From contig JBKEDB010000025.1 in the NCBI GenBank assembly GCA_047975195.1, positions 84,297-148,296 of the forward strand: a stretch of DNA of 64,000 nucleotides. The letters run 5' to 3'. Both the position numbers and the translations under genes were made by a program. Shown here piece by piece: positions 40,920 through 50,256 of the stretch (positions within the stretch are counted from its first letter, which is position 1; each line of letters starts with the position of its first letter). The notes beneath the pieces were generated by a model. That model saw only the letters and a list, made by a program, of their open reading frames with translations, had not been told where the DNA came from and did no database searches. The DNA comes from Cumulibacter sp047975195. GTDB lineage: Bacteria; Actinomycetota; Actinomycetes; Mycobacteriales; Antricoccaceae.

Positions 40920-41543
40920 ATGGTTGACGACAATCGCATCGACGCCTCGCCGCGAACGGATTTCGGCAAGGGAGCCGCACGCCGCGCCCGTCGCGATGGC
41001 CACGTTCCGGCAGTGTTGTACGGACATGGAATGGATCCGGTGCACCTTAACCTGCACCGTCATCAGTTGACGATGGCGCTGCGCCAGGGGTTGAACTCGC
41101 TGTTGACCGTGCAGGTCGACGGGCGGGACGAGCTGGCCTTGGCCAAGGACGTCCAGGTACACCCGCTGCAGCGCGTCATCCAGCACGTCGATCTGCTGCT
41201 GGTCCGCAAGGGCGAGAAGGTCGCCGTCGACGTACCCGTCGAGTTTGTTGGCGATGTCGTCGCCGGCGGTCAGGTCAACCACGACCTCACCAGCGTGTCG
41301 ATCGAGGCCGAGGCCACCGATATCCCCGAGTCGATTTCAGTGGAGATCGACGGGATCGAGGTCGGCGGTCAGGTGCTCGCTGGCGATCTGAAGTTGCCGG
41401 GCTCCGCGACGCTGTTGACCGATCCGGAGGCATTGATCATCGCCGTGTCCGAGGTCAGTGCCGTGGCCGAGGACGACGAAGCCGAAGAAGCCGCCGAGGG
41501 CGAGGCCACCGAAGAGGCCGCCGACGCGGACGACGCAGAGTAG
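40920..41543 (+). CDS. rplY: 50S ribosomal protein L25 (Ctc/TL5 form)
   Basis: L25 binds 5S rRNA. The 207-residue protein is the long, two-domain general-stress form: the N-terminal L25 domain (RTDFGKGAARRARRDGHVPA, VLYGHGMDPVHL) followed by the TL5/Ctc C-terminal domain (VDVPVEFVGDVV, SISVEIDGIEVG, DLKLPGSATLL) and an acidic Glu/Ala tail. GGAG precedes the ATG. TACACT upstream, near 40746, could be its -10 box. pth follows after nine bases, as in mycobacteria. Confidence 0.95.
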   Translation: MVDDNRIDASPRTDFGKGAARRARRDGHVPAVLYGHGMDPVHLNLHRHQLTMALRQGLNSLLTVQVDGRDELALAKDVQVHPLQRVIQHVDLLLVRKGEKVAVDVPVEFVGDVVAGGQVNHDLTSVSIEAEATDIPESISVEIDGIEVGGQVLAGDLKLPGSATLLTDPEALIIAVSEVSAVAEDDEAEEAAEGEATEEAADADDAE

Positions 41544-41552
41544 TACCGCACG

Positions 41553-42131
41553 ATGTCGACGGCCTTGGTGGTCGGGCTGGGGAATCCGGGCCCGCAGTAC
41601 GCCGCCACCCGACACAATGCCGGGTGGCTGGCCGTGGACGTACTCGCGCGACGGTCCGGTGCCTCATTCAAGCGGCACCGGACCGGAGCCGAGATCGCCG
41701 AGACTCACCTCGGCGCCCCGCCGGCGCCCCGCGCGGTGCTGGCCAAGCCGTTGAGTTTCATGAATCTTTCCGGTGGTCCGACCTCCGGGCTCGCTCAGTA
41801 CTTCCACGTCGATGCGGCGCACATCATCGTCATCCACGACGAACTGGATCTGCCGCTGGGCACCATCCGGCTCAAGCGCGGTGGGGGAGACAACGGGCAC
41901 AACGGGCTCAAATCGATCACCAGGTCACTGAGCTCCAAGGACTATCTGCGGGTGCGGATCGGTATCGGACGACCGCCAGGGCGACAGGACCCGGCCGACT
42001 ACGTGCTCAAGCCGTTCGCTGCCGCCGAACGTACCGAGGCGCAGATCGTTCTTGACGAGGCCGCGGATGCCGTGGAACTGCTGGTCCGCGATGGCCTTGA
42101 GAGTGCCCAGAATCGCGTGCACGTACGCTGA
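41553..42131 (+). CDS. pth: Peptidyl-tRNA hydrolase
   Basis: Pth releases tRNA from prematurely dropped peptidyl-tRNA. The 192-residue protein shows VVGLGNPGPQYAATRHNAGW, with the catalytic His in TRHNAGW, LAKPLSFMNLSG, the conserved Asp in IVIHDELDLPLG and GGDNGHNGLKSI. It is nine bases downstream of rplY and probably co-transcribed. The active-site residues are intact. Confidence 0.96.
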   Translation: MSTALVVGLGNPGPQYAATRHNAGWLAVDVLARRSGASFKRHRTGAEIAETHLGAPPAPRAVLAKPLSFMNLSGGPTSGLAQYFHVDAAHIIVIHDELDLPLGTIRLKRGGGDNGHNGLKSITRSLSSKDYLRVRIGIGRPPGRQDPADYVLKPFAAAERTEAQIVLDEAADAVELLVRDGLESAQNRVHVR

Positions 42132-42171
42132 TTCTCGCGCCGCCACGGCAAGCGCGGATCAAAGGAGAGTT

Positions 42172-42942
42172 ATGGGCGTTGACCTCACCACGCACGATGA
42201 CATCGAGTTCGCCCGCGCGCTCGCCGGCGGTACCGCCGAGGTGTTGCTGAAGGTCCGCGCCGAACTCGGCTACGCCGCGCGTTACAAGTTGATGGATGCC
42301 GGCGACGCCGCCGCGCAGGCCTACTTAGCCGACGCGCTGCAGCGCTTCCGGCCCAACGATGTCGTGCTCTCCGAAGAAGCCCCCGACGATCTCACGCGCC
42401 TCGGCGCCGACCGAGTGTGGATCGTCGATCCGGTCGACGGCACATCGGCGTACGGGTGGGAACGCAGCGACGAATGGGCTGTGCACATCGCGCTGTGGTC
42501 CGGAGGCCAACTACGACTCGGCGTCGTCGGTCGGCCCGCCACCGGCGAGATTTTTGATAGCGAAACCGCTACTACCGCCCCGCTTCAGCACCCTGAGCAG
42601 ATGCGGATCGTCTGCAGTCGCTCGCGCACGACGTCATTCGTGCGGGCCGTCGCCCGCGAGCTCGATGCCACGCTGGTCGACATGTCCTCTGCTGGTATCA
42701 AGGCGCTCGCCGTACTCAACGGCGAAGCTGACGCATACCTGCACACTGGCGGTCAATACCAGTGGGATAACGCTGCGCCGGTAGCAGTAGCGCAAGGTGC
42801 GGGGCTGATCGCCGAACGCGTCGACGGCTCCCCGCTGGTCTATAACGAGCGCGACGTTGCCATCGACGACCTGCTGATCTGCCGCCCCGAGGTGCATGAG
42901 GATCTGCGCGCAGCAATCGCCCGCCATGCGCACCGCGTCTGA
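42172..42942 (+). CDS. cysQ: Inositol monophosphatase-family phosphatase, CysQ-like
   Basis: The 256-residue protein belongs to the lithium-sensitive phosphatases that include CysQ (3'-phosphoadenosine-5'-phosphate phosphatase). Metal ligands are in VVLSEEAPDD (first Glu) and WIVDPVDGTSAYGW (DPVDGT), with the third Asp in QYQWDNAAPVAVAQGAG. The N-terminal Asp in KLMDAGDAAAQ is also present. AAAGGAG precedes the ATG, so the longer frame from 42052 is rejected. PAP hydrolysis in sulfur metabolism is the most likely role, and inositol phosphate hydrolysis is the alternative. Confidence 0.85.
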   Translation: MGVDLTTHDDIEFARALAGGTAEVLLKVRAELGYAARYKLMDAGDAAAQAYLADALQRFRPNDVVLSEEAPDDLTRLGADRVWIVDPVDGTSAYGWERSDEWAVHIALWSGGQLRLGVVGRPATGEIFDSETATTAPLQHPEQMRIVCSRSRTTSFVRAVARELDATLVDMSSAGIKALAVLNGEADAYLHTGGQYQWDNAAPVAVAQGAGLIAERVDGSPLVYNERDVAIDDLLICRPEVHEDLRAAIARHAHRV

Positions 42943-43029
42943 GCACACTCAAACTGGGCCACGCGATCCGCGATGCCACTGCGGATGCGATGAGCGCGAA
43001 TGACCCACGAGTGACCCTTGCGTCGCGAA

Positions 43030-43157
43030 CGTTTGCCGGGCTCGGTTCGAGTTGAGCACCCGAGTCGTGCGAAAACGCAGTGAAGTCTGACGCCATTCGT
43101 TTGCCGGGCTCGGTTCGAGTTGAGTACCCGATTCCTGCAAACAACGCACTGAAATCG
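43030..43157 (+). repeat. Two tandem copies of a 60-base element (68-base period)
   Basis: CGTTTGCCGGGCTCGGTTCG begins copies at 43030 and 43098. The first 32 bases are identical apart from one base (GAGCACCC versus GAGTACCC), and the remainder diverges while keeping ACGCA(G/C)TGAA. The element contains GGTTCGAGT, as in tRNA T arms, but no cloverleaf can be formed. Its function is unknown. Confidence 0.75.
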
Positions 43158-43160
43158 AGG

Positions 43161-43195
43161 GGGCATCGCCGTATGTGCGATGCCCTACTGTTTTT
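43161..43195 (+). terminator. Terminator after cysQ
   Basis: GGGCATCGC (43161-43169) pairs perfectly with GCGATGCCC (43177-43185) around a seven-base loop, and TACTGTTTTT follows. It fits an intrinsic terminator for the rplY-pth-cysQ transcript. Confidence 0.75.
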
Positions 43196-43305
43196 GCTGC
43201 GTTTTTTGCAGCAGGGCGCGCTGAGGTGCTAGCGGAACGATGCTGATCGATCAACTTCGGAGGTCGGGATGGTGGTCGATGGTCTTCGGGCGTCGGGATG
43301 GCGCG

Positions 43306-44322
43306 CTAGGCCCGCGGCTTTGGCACTCGCACCACCACCGCCCGATGATCCACCCCGACGTCCAGTCGGCGCACGCCTGTGATCACGTCGCCGTCCACCT
43401 GTACGGGTTGAGGTTCACTGGGCTCGATCCTCACCTGAGGTGCGAATGCGTGCCGTAATCCGGGCATGCGTGCTCGCAGATGCAGCAGTCCTTTCACCCC
43501 GATCGGTACCCATTGCACCGGATGCGTGAGTGTGACCTCCAGTACGTCCAGCACGCCGTCGTCGATGACTGCGCCCGGGAATACTGCAATCCCCCCTGGT
43601 ACCTTGCCGCAGTTTCCGATGACCACGCTCCATGCCTGAACCGTGCGTGGTGGGTTGGCTGGGTAATACAGGGTCATCTCGACCGGCCGCAGCCACGCAT
43701 GCCGACTGGCTGATTCCAGATATGCCAGCCATCCGGCGCGCTCCTTGAGGGCTGGACGGGTGCCCTGCACCGTGGTTGCGTCGTGACCGATTCCGGCTAG
43801 GACCAGAAATACGTGGTCGCGTTGCTGCGCGGACGTCGTCGTACGTGCCACTCCGATGTCGACTGCCGCCGCCTCGCCATGCATCGCGATCGTCAGCGCG
43901 GCATTCAGATCGCGCATCGGCAACACTAGGTTGCGAGCAAAAATGTTCGCGGTCCCGATCGGCATGATTCCCAGCGGGATCCGGGTATGGCGCAGTGCGT
44001 CCGCAACGACACGTACCGTGCCGTCTCCGCCGCACGCAACAATCAGATCGCAACCGTCGGCTAGGGCGCTGTGAGTTTGGCTGGTTCCTGGTTCGTCGAG
44101 ACTCGTCTCGTAGAAACGCGGACGCGGCCAGCCTGCCTTCGCGGCGCCCTGATCGAGCAGTTCGCGAGCCAGCGTCGAATCACGTTTCTGTGGGTGCAGC
44201 ACAACACCGATCTGGTGCGAACCCTTCGCCGACCCGATCAGGTGGCCGGCGATCGGGAATCGCGTGGAACGCCGCCGCCCGAATGGCAGGCGTGTGGCGG
44301 GTATCGGCGACATGATTCTCAT
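43306..44322 (-). CDS. Diacylglycerol kinase-family lipid kinase
   Basis: The 338-residue protein has the DAGK catalytic domain: IGVVLHPQKRD at the start, the nucleotide-binding CGGDGTVRVVADAL (GGDGT), PIGTANIFARNL, and the C-terminal beta-sandwich ending in EPSEPQPVQVDGDVI. The DGD near the C-terminus is typical. It would phosphorylate diacylglycerol or a related lipid, feeding phospholipid or phosphatidylinositol mannoside turnover. The start is uncertain: ATG 44322 and ATG 44313 are both possible and neither has a good ribosome site. Confidence 0.88.
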   Translation of the reverse strand: MRIMSPIPATRLPFGRRRSTRFPIAGHLIGSAKGSHQIGVVLHPQKRDSTLARELLDQGAAKAGWPRPRFYETSLDEPGTSQTHSALADGCDLIVACGGDGTVRVVADALRHTRIPLGIMPIGTANIFARNLVLPMRDLNAALTIAMHGEAAAVDIGVARTTTSAQQRDHVFLVLAGIGHDATTVQGTRPALKERAGWLAYLESASRHAWLRPVEMTLYYPANPPRTVQAWSVVIGNCGKVPGGIAVFPGAVIDDGVLDVLEVTLTHPVQWVPIGVKGLLHLRARMPGLRHAFAPQVRIEPSEPQPVQVDGDVITGVRRLDVGVDHRAVVVRVPKPRA

Positions 44323-44714
44323 CGTGCCGCAGACGACGCCCGTGCGGAACCGACGGTTTGTCAGGCCCGTCGCGGAACCCTTGTGAGGGCCGGCGGCCCC
44401 GCGAGGACCAGACGGGTTTGCTGAGCGGTCGCGGAAACTTCGTGAGCGTGGATCGCGCGGGTGGTTGGCCTGTGGAACTGATGAGGCGTCGGAGCCCTTG
44501 AGCGCAGTTGGTGCTCGCGTTCACCGGCGGGTTTCTTTAGGCACTGGTGACGTGGCGAGCGCTGGCGGCCCCGCGGGGCACCGGTGGTTCGTGGATCGGA
44601 AACCTGTCGCGCAGCGGCGTTAGGATGGGTGTATCAACCCCCTCGAAACCTCGTAGTGGGGCTGTTCTGTGTGCTGCCAGCACGCGGGCCTCAGCACGAT
44701 CACGGAGATACGCG
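44323..44714. other. Intergenic region upstream of mfd
   Basis: About 390 bases between divergent genes, with no supported coding frame. A probable -10 box for mfd, TAGGAT, lies at 44621-44626, giving an untranslated leader of about 80 bases. No hairpin with a T-run was seen. Confidence 0.5.
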
Positions 44715-47700
44715 ATGACCCAGCAGGCAACCGCTCGGCTACGGGGGCTGCTGGGCCTCCTTGATGACGACCCGGCTTTCGCGGCCGCGCTGGATTCGTT
44801 GGGGGCCCGTACCGATCAATCGGTGCGCTGTCCGCAACCGGTCCAGCCGTTCCTGATCGCCGCCGCGATCGCTCGCAACGAGGAACGTCCGGTTGTCGCG
44901 GTGACCGCGACGAATCAGGACGCAGAACGGCTCACCGCTGCGCTGGGTGCATTGCTGCCGGCGGACGAGGTAGGGCACTTCCCGTCCTGGGAGACGTTGC
45001 CGCACGAACGACTTTCTCCGCGCGCCGACACCGTAGGGGCCCGGTTGTCCGTGCTGCGCCGACTGAAGTACCCCGAAGAGCACGGCAGATTGCGGGTGAT
45101 CGTCGCGCCGGTACGCAGCCTGCTGCAACCGATGGTTGCCGGTTTGGCCGAGTTACGCCCGGTGCACCTGCGCAAGGGCGATGAACGCGAACTTGAGCAG
45201 ATCGTCGCCGATCTGGTCGCTATCGGTTACGACCGCTGCGACATTGTGGAAAAACGCGGCCAGTTCGCGGTACGCGGCGGGATCGTCGACGTATTTCCGC
45301 CGGTCTCCGAGCACCCCGTTCGCGTCGAACTGTGGGGCGATGAGGTCGAGGAGTTGCGCTACTTCTCCGTGGCCGACCAACGCTCCCTTGGTGAGAGGCC
45401 GGAATCTCTGTGGGCGCCGCCGTGCCGTGAACTGTTGTTGACCGACGAGGTGCGCAGGCGTGCCACCGATCTGCTCGGCGAGCACCCTGAACTGGCCGAG
45501 ATGCTCGAACCGATCAGCCTGGGCAGTGTCGTGGAAGGTATGGAGTCGCTGATCCCGGCGCTCGTTGACGCCGATCGTGGGCTGGAGTTGCTGGTTGAGC
45601 AGATACCCAAGCAGTCGCTGATCGTGCTGTGCGATCCGCAGCGCGCCGGCGCTCGCGCGTTGGAAATGGTGCAGTCCAGTGCGGAGTTCCTGGATGCATC
45701 GTGGGCGGTCGCGGCAGGTGGTGGCACCTCACCGATCGACCTCGGCGCATCGACGTACCGGACCATTGAGGAGGTGCGCGAGTCGGCGCTCGCTGCCGGA
45801 CAGACCTGGTGGGATCTCGACCCGCTAGGCGGTGCCGCCGACGGTGAACTGAGCGTGGATGCGCACGCCGTCGATCAGTACGTCGGCGATCCCGACCGGT
45901 TGATGCGCGATATCCGCGACTTCGCCGGACGAGGCTGGTCCGTGGTGCTGACATTCGCCGGTCATGGCCCGGCGTCCCGGTCGATCGAACGCCTCGCCGA
46001 CGTCAATATCGCCGGGCAGTTGATCGAGGAGATCGCGACCTCACCGCGAGGCGGCATCGTCACCGTGACGACCGCCGACCTGGACGCCGGATTCCTCGCG
46101 CCGGCCGCCAAACTCGTGCTGATCACCGAGGCCGACATCACCAGCTCGCGCGGCGCCGCGAGGAAACAGTTAGGCCGGATGCCGACCCGCCGTCGTAACG
46201 CGATCGATCCGCTGCAACTGCAGCCAGGTGATTTCGTCGTACACGAACAGCACGGCGTCGGTAAGTACATCGAGATGGTGCAGCGTCAGATCAACGGCGC
46301 CGACCGTGAGTACCTGATCCTCGAGTATGCGTCGTCCAAACGCGGGCAACCCGGCGACCGGCTGTTCGTGCCGACCGACCAACTCGAGCAGGTCACCAAG
46401 TACGTCGGCGGTGACATGCCGACCGTGCACAAGCTCGGTGGAGCTGACTGGCAGAAAACCAAGAGCCGCGCACGGAAGGCAGTCAAGGAGATCGCGGGCG
46501 AACTCGTCCGGTTGTACGCCGCTCGCACGTCCGCGCCGGGATATGCCTTCGGGCCGGACACCCCGTGGCAGCGTGAACTCGAGGACGCGTTTCCGTACGT
46601 CGAAACCCCCGATCAACTGGCGGCGATCGACGAGGTCAAGGCTGATATGCAGAAGTCTGTCCCGATGGATCGGGTGATCTGCGGGGACGTCGGCTACGGC
46701 AAGACCGAGGTCGCCGTTCGGGCCGCGTTCAAAGCAGTTCAGGATGGCAAGCAGGTCGCGGTGCTGGTGCCGACCACTCTGCTTGCGCAACAGCACTACC
46801 AAACATTCGTGGAACGGTGCGAGCAGTTCCCGGTCAAGATCGCGCAACTGTCGAGGTTCACGCCCAAGAGCGACGCCGACACGTTGCTGGAAGGCGTGGC
46901 AGACGGTTCGGTGGATATCGCCATCGGTACGCACCGGTTGCTGCAGCCGTCGACTCGATTCAAGAACCTCGGCCTGGTCATCGTCGACGAGGAACAACGA
47001 TTCGGCGTGGAGCACAAGGAATATCTCAAGCAGTTGCGCACTGCCGTCGACATGCTGACGATGTCGGCAACACCCATCCCGCGCACGCTGGAGATGAGTC
47101 TGACCGGTATTCGTGAGATGACCACGATGCTCACCCCGCCGGAGGAGCGGCACCCGATCTTGACCTTCGTCGGCGCGTATTCCGAGAAGCAGGTCGGCGC
47201 GGCGATTCGCCGCGAGCTGCTGCGCGACGGTCAGGTGTTCTACCTGCACAATCGGGTGAGTTCGATCGATAAGGCCGCGGCCCGGATACGCAATCTGGTG
47301 CCCGATGCCCGGGTAGCGGTCGCGCACGGAAAAATGAGCGAAGACCAGCTCGAAAAGGTGATGATGGGCTTCTGGGAACGCGAGTACGACGTTCTGGTGG
47401 CCACTACCATCATCGAAGCCGGACTGGACGTACCGAACGCGAACACCTTGATCGTCGAGCGCGCGGACATCCTCGGACTGAGCCAGTTGCACCAGATCCG
47501 TGGTCGGGTGGGCCGCTCGCGCGAACGCGCCTACGCATATTTCCTGTACCCGCCGGACAAACCGCTCGGCGACGTCGCGTACGACCGACTGGCTACTATC
47601 GCGCAGAACTCGGAACTGGGCGCCGGCATGGCCGTGGCGATGAAGGACCTGGAGATCCGCGGCGCCGGGAACCTGCTCGGTGGTGAACAGTCCGGACACA

Positions 47701-48266
47701 TCGCCGGCGTCGGGTTTGACCTGTACGTGCGGCTGGTGGGGGAGGCCGTCGCGGAGTACCGCGGTGACAAGCAGGCGCAGGACGTCGCCGAAATCCGCAT
47801 CGATCTGCCGGTCAGCGCTCACGTACCGCACGATTACATCGACGGCGAGCGACTGCGGCTGGAGATATACCGCAAACTCGCGGCTGTCACCAACGAGGAA
47901 GAAGCGGCCGCAGTGCGTGATGAACTCACCGACCGCTACGGCCCGGTGCCGGCTGAGGTGGAAAACCTGATCGCCATCGCGCTGCTACGTGAGCGAGCAA
48001 AGGTCAGCGGCGTGCACGAAATTGCCGCTGGAGGCAAAATGGTGCGGATACAGCCGATGAAACTCGGTGACTCCGCTCAAATGAAGCTTGCCCGGATGTA
48101 CAAGGGTGCGACGTACAAGCCGAACCTGTCGTTGGTCAGCGTTCCGCGGCCGACGGAAGGCAGCGGGGTTGCCGCTCCGCCATTACGCAACGCGGCGGTC
48201 GTCGAGTGGGCGCGGCAGTTGCTGCAGGACCTCGCACCCGTCCCGCAACCGGTGGCCGGTGGTTAA
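44715..48266 (+). CDS. mfd: Transcription-repair coupling factor
   Basis: Mfd displaces RNA polymerase stalled at lesions and recruits UvrA. From ATG 44715 (GGAG upstream) it has 1183 residues. In order: the UvrB-homology module (SWETLPHERLSPRADTVGAR, GQFAVRGGIVDVFPP), the RNA polymerase-interacting domain (PGDFVVHEQHGVGKY, EYASSKRGQPGDRLFVPTDQ), the RecG-like translocase with Walker A GDVGYGKTEVAVRAA (about 656-670), Walker B VDEEQRFGVE (about 756-765) and SATPIPRTLEMSL, then GRVGRSRERAYAY, RGAGNLLGGEQSG and the C-terminal autoinhibitory TRCF domain. The frame extends upstream to 44547 without conservation. Confidence 0.97.
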   Translation: MTQQATARLRGLLGLLDDDPAFAAALDSLGARTDQSVRCPQPVQPFLIAAAIARNEERPVVAVTATNQDAERLTAALGALLPADEVGHFPSWETLPHERLSPRADTVGARLSVLRRLKYPEEHGRLRVIVAPVRSLLQPMVAGLAELRPVHLRKGDERELEQIVADLVAIGYDRCDIVEKRGQFAVRGGIVDVFPPVSEHPVRVELWGDEVEELRYFSVADQRSLGERPESLWAPPCRELLLTDEVRRRATDLLGEHPELAEMLEPISLGSVVEGMESLIPALVDADRGLELLVEQIPKQSLIVLCDPQRAGARALEMVQSSAEFLDASWAVAAGGGTSPIDLGASTYRTIEEVRESALAAGQTWWDLDPLGGAADGELSVDAHAVDQYVGDPDRLMRDIRDFAGRGWSVVLTFAGHGPASRSIERLADVNIAGQLIEEIATSPRGGIVTVTTADLDAGFLAPAAKLVLITEADITSSRGAARKQLGRMPTRRRNAIDPLQLQPGDFVVHEQHGVGKYIEMVQRQINGADREYLILEYASSKRGQPGDRLFVPTDQLEQVTKYVGGDMPTVHKLGGADWQKTKSRARKAVKEIAGELVRLYAARTSAPGYAFGPDTPWQRELEDAFPYVETPDQLAAIDEVKADMQKSVPMDRVICGDVGYGKTEVAVRAAFKAVQDGKQVAVLVPTTLLAQQHYQTFVERCEQFPVKIAQLSRFTPKSDADTLLEGVADGSVDIAIGTHRLLQPSTRFKNLGLVIVDEEQRFGVEHKEYLKQLRTAVDMLTMSATPIPRTLEMSLTGIREMTTMLTPPEERHPILTFVGAYSEKQVGAAIRRELLRDGQVFYLHNRVSSIDKAAARIRNLVPDARVAVAHGKMSEDQLEKVMMGFWEREYDVLVATTIIEAGLDVPNANTLIVERADILGLSQLHQIRGRVGRSRERAYAYFLYPPDKPLGDVAYDRLATIAQNSELGAGMAVAMKDLEIRGAGNLLGGEQSGHIAGVGFDLYVRLVGEAVAEYRGDKQAQDVAEIRIDLPVSAHVPHDYIDGERLRLEIYRKLAAVTNEEEAAAVRDELTDRYGPVPAEVENLIAIALLRERAKVSGVHEIAAGGKMVRIQPMKLGDSAQMKLARMYKGATYKPNLSLVSVPRPTEGSGVAAPPLRNAAVVEWARQLLQDLAPVPQPVAGG

Positions 48267-48334
48267 CGAAGTCACCAAGTCGGGTGTGAGACAGTAGTTC
48301 GGTTGTTCTACCTCTGCGAAAGGTCCTCTTCGTC

Positions 48335-49432
48335 GTGACTGTGAAGTTCCGTCGGCGTGCTGCCGGTGTCCTCGTTGGGGCAGCGCTCGGTGTCGCCAGC
48401 CTGACCGCGTGTTCGATGAACGCGAACACCGTTGCCGAGATCGGCGATGAGACCATCACGACCCAGGAGCTGGATCAGGCACTTGAGGACGCGTACGCCG
48501 ACCCGATTGTCGGTGATGCGCTCCAGGAGCAGGGTGAGGCGTTCCGCACCGAGTACCTCAATGACATGCTGTCCTACGAGATCTCGAAGGCCGTCGCCGC
48601 CGAGGCCGGCGTGAGCGTGAGTGACGACGAGATCGACGAGATGTTCGAGGAGTCGTTGCAGGGTCAGTCGGTCGAGTCGGTCCAGGCAGCCGCCGCGGCC
48701 CAAGGCACTCCGCTGACGGCCGAGCAGATGCGGATGCGGATCGCGACGAACCTGGTGAACGCGAAGTTCGGCGAAGAGGTCACCGGTACCACGCAGGAAG
48801 AACTGTCGGCCGAGAAGTTCGACGAACTCCAGAAGCAGCGCGAGGAGAACCCGGGGCAGTACTCCACGTTTGACGTTCAGGCCACGGTCACCGCCGACCA
48901 GGCATTTGCCGACGATTGGGCCTCGAAGGTGAACGAGCAGGGGATGACCTTGCAAGAGGCAGTCGACAGCAACCCGGACGAAAACAATCCGGCTGGTACG
49001 AACGAGGTGTCCTCCGAAACCGTCGACGGAGCCCAGATGGCTCAGAACCCCGACGTGCTCGAACAGTTACAGGCTATCGATGAGGGTGACACGGGCGTCA
49101 TCGTGCAGGGCCCGGACCAGAATGGTGCCTTCGTCTACCTCGTCGTCACTATGGACAAGGTCAACCTCACCCCCGATGCGGACCTTCAGGCGCAGGCGGA
49201 CCAGGCCGCCCAGCAAGAGTTCTTCCAGGCGGGAATGACCGAGGCAGCGGCGCAGGCGAAGAAGATCGATATCGACGTCAACCCCCGATACGGAACAGTT
49301 GAATACCCGCAGCAGGGGTTGCCGAGCATCGGTACGCCGAACCCGAACACCTTTAGCGAACCTGAGCAGGCCGCCGACCCTAGTGGCGGTGGATTGCCGG
49401 GTGGCGTTCCGGGCGGCGTTCCAACCTCCTGA
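48335..49432 (+). CDS. SurA-like foldase lipoprotein
   Basis: The 365-residue exported protein has an Arg-rich start, a hydrophobic segment and the lipobox LTAC, with the acylated Cys at residue 26. The following region (VAEIGDETITTQELDQALED) matches the SurA_N_3 chaperone domain found in periplasmic peptidyl-prolyl isomerases. A parvulin active domain is not evident, so a chaperone role is more likely than isomerase activity. The C-terminus is Gly/Pro-rich. It occupies the place of lpqU/mfd-neighbour genes in mycobacteria. Its TGA overlaps the mazG start. GTG 48335 or GTG 48341 may be the start. Confidence 0.83.
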   Translation: MTVKFRRRAAGVLVGAALGVASLTACSMNANTVAEIGDETITTQELDQALEDAYADPIVGDALQEQGEAFRTEYLNDMLSYEISKAVAAEAGVSVSDDEIDEMFEESLQGQSVESVQAAAAAQGTPLTAEQMRMRIATNLVNAKFGEEVTGTTQEELSAEKFDELQKQREENPGQYSTFDVQATVTADQAFADDWASKVNEQGMTLQEAVDSNPDENNPAGTNEVSSETVDGAQMAQNPDVLEQLQAIDEGDTGVIVQGPDQNGAFVYLVVTMDKVNLTPDADLQAQADQAAQQEFFQAGMTEAAAQAKKIDIDVNPRYGTVEYPQQGLPSIGTPNPNTFSEPEQAADPSGGGLPGGVPGGVPTS

Positions 49433-50052
49433 TGACTGACGCGCAGCGGGGGCTGGCTCGCGCCGTACGGGTGATGAACCGGTTGCGCTCACCGGGTGGC
49501 TGTCCATGGGACGCCGAGCAGACCCACGGATCACTCGCGAAGTACCTCATCGAAGAGGCCTACGAGGCCGTCGACGCCATCGGATCTGGCGACCGCGAGC
49601 ACCTCAAGGAAGAACTCGGCGACGTCCTGCTGCAGGTACTGTTTCATGCTCGTATCGCCACTGAACACGACGAAGACCCCTTCGGGATCGATGACATCGC
49701 CGAGACGCTGTGCGAAAAACTCGAGCGCCGTCACCCGCACGTGTTCGGCGATACCGCAGTCAGCGGCGCGGACGAGGTCAACGCGAACTGGGAGACGATC
49801 AAGGCCGCCGAGAAGCAACGTTCCGGGCCGTACGACGGGATCACCTGGTCGGCGCCGGCGCTCGCGGTCGCCTCGGCGGTCGTCCGGCGAGAGCGGCGTA
49901 CCGATGATGAACTGCGGATCGACGCCAGTGACACGAACGGTCAGATTGCCGCAGATCTGCTGACGGTGGTACGCCGAGCCGATGCGCTCGGTATCGATCC
50001 CGAGACGGCACTGCGAGCCGCCTTGCGTGCCGCGACCGGCCCGGCGGAGTGA
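49432..50052 (+). CDS. mazG: Nucleoside triphosphate pyrophosphohydrolase MazG
   Basis: MazG hydrolyses (d)NTPs, including damaged nucleotides, to monophosphates. The 206-residue single-module protein shows SPGGCPWDAEQTHGSLAKYL, the metal-binding EEAYEAVDAI and EELGDVLLQVLFHARIA (E-x-x-D), and the family segment KLERRHPHVFGD. The start overlaps the lipoprotein stop by one base. It lies in the mfd-mazG-eno order found in mycobacteria. Confidence 0.93.
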   Translation: MTDAQRGLARAVRVMNRLRSPGGCPWDAEQTHGSLAKYLIEEAYEAVDAIGSGDREHLKEELGDVLLQVLFHARIATEHDEDPFGIDDIAETLCEKLERRHPHVFGDTAVSGADEVNANWETIKAAEKQRSGPYDGITWSAPALAVASAVVRRERRTDDELRIDASDTNGQIAADLLTVVRRADALGIDPETALRAALRAATGPAE

Positions 50053-50256
50053 CTGGCAACTTCAGAGCGTGCCGCGCCCGCCGGAACTGGCTTGGCAGAG
50101 ACGGGCGACACCGGCTCAGGCGAAACTCACACTCGCGGAGGCGCGCGCAGCCCGGCAGTGGAGGTATGCGCCGTTAAAGTGGATCAAAGGCGTACCGCTC
50201 CGGATGCGCGAGCACCGCAACGCCTTGTTCTTTCGTACAGACATTGAGGAGTCACA

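Larger units (their letters stand above)
42943..43305. other. Repeat-bearing intergenic region between cysQ and the DAG kinase gene
   Basis: This 363-base stretch holds two copies of a 60-base element and a terminator hairpin, described separately. Short frames through the repeats exist on the minus strand but have no start context or recognisable domain. Confidence 0.6.

Noticed and set aside
43030..43157. CRISPR-like repeat pair
   Set aside because: There are only two copies, the spacer is about eight bases, the second half of each unit diverges, and no cas genes are present.
42949..43254. Minus-strand 101-codon frame through the repeats
   Set aside because: Its apparent internal peptide repeat is a by-product of the DNA repeat. 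There is no ribosome site and no domain.
50053..50256. A frame joining the mazG end to eno (49982-50521)
   Set aside because: It lies out of frame over both genes and is Arg/Pro-rich. No start context or domain.
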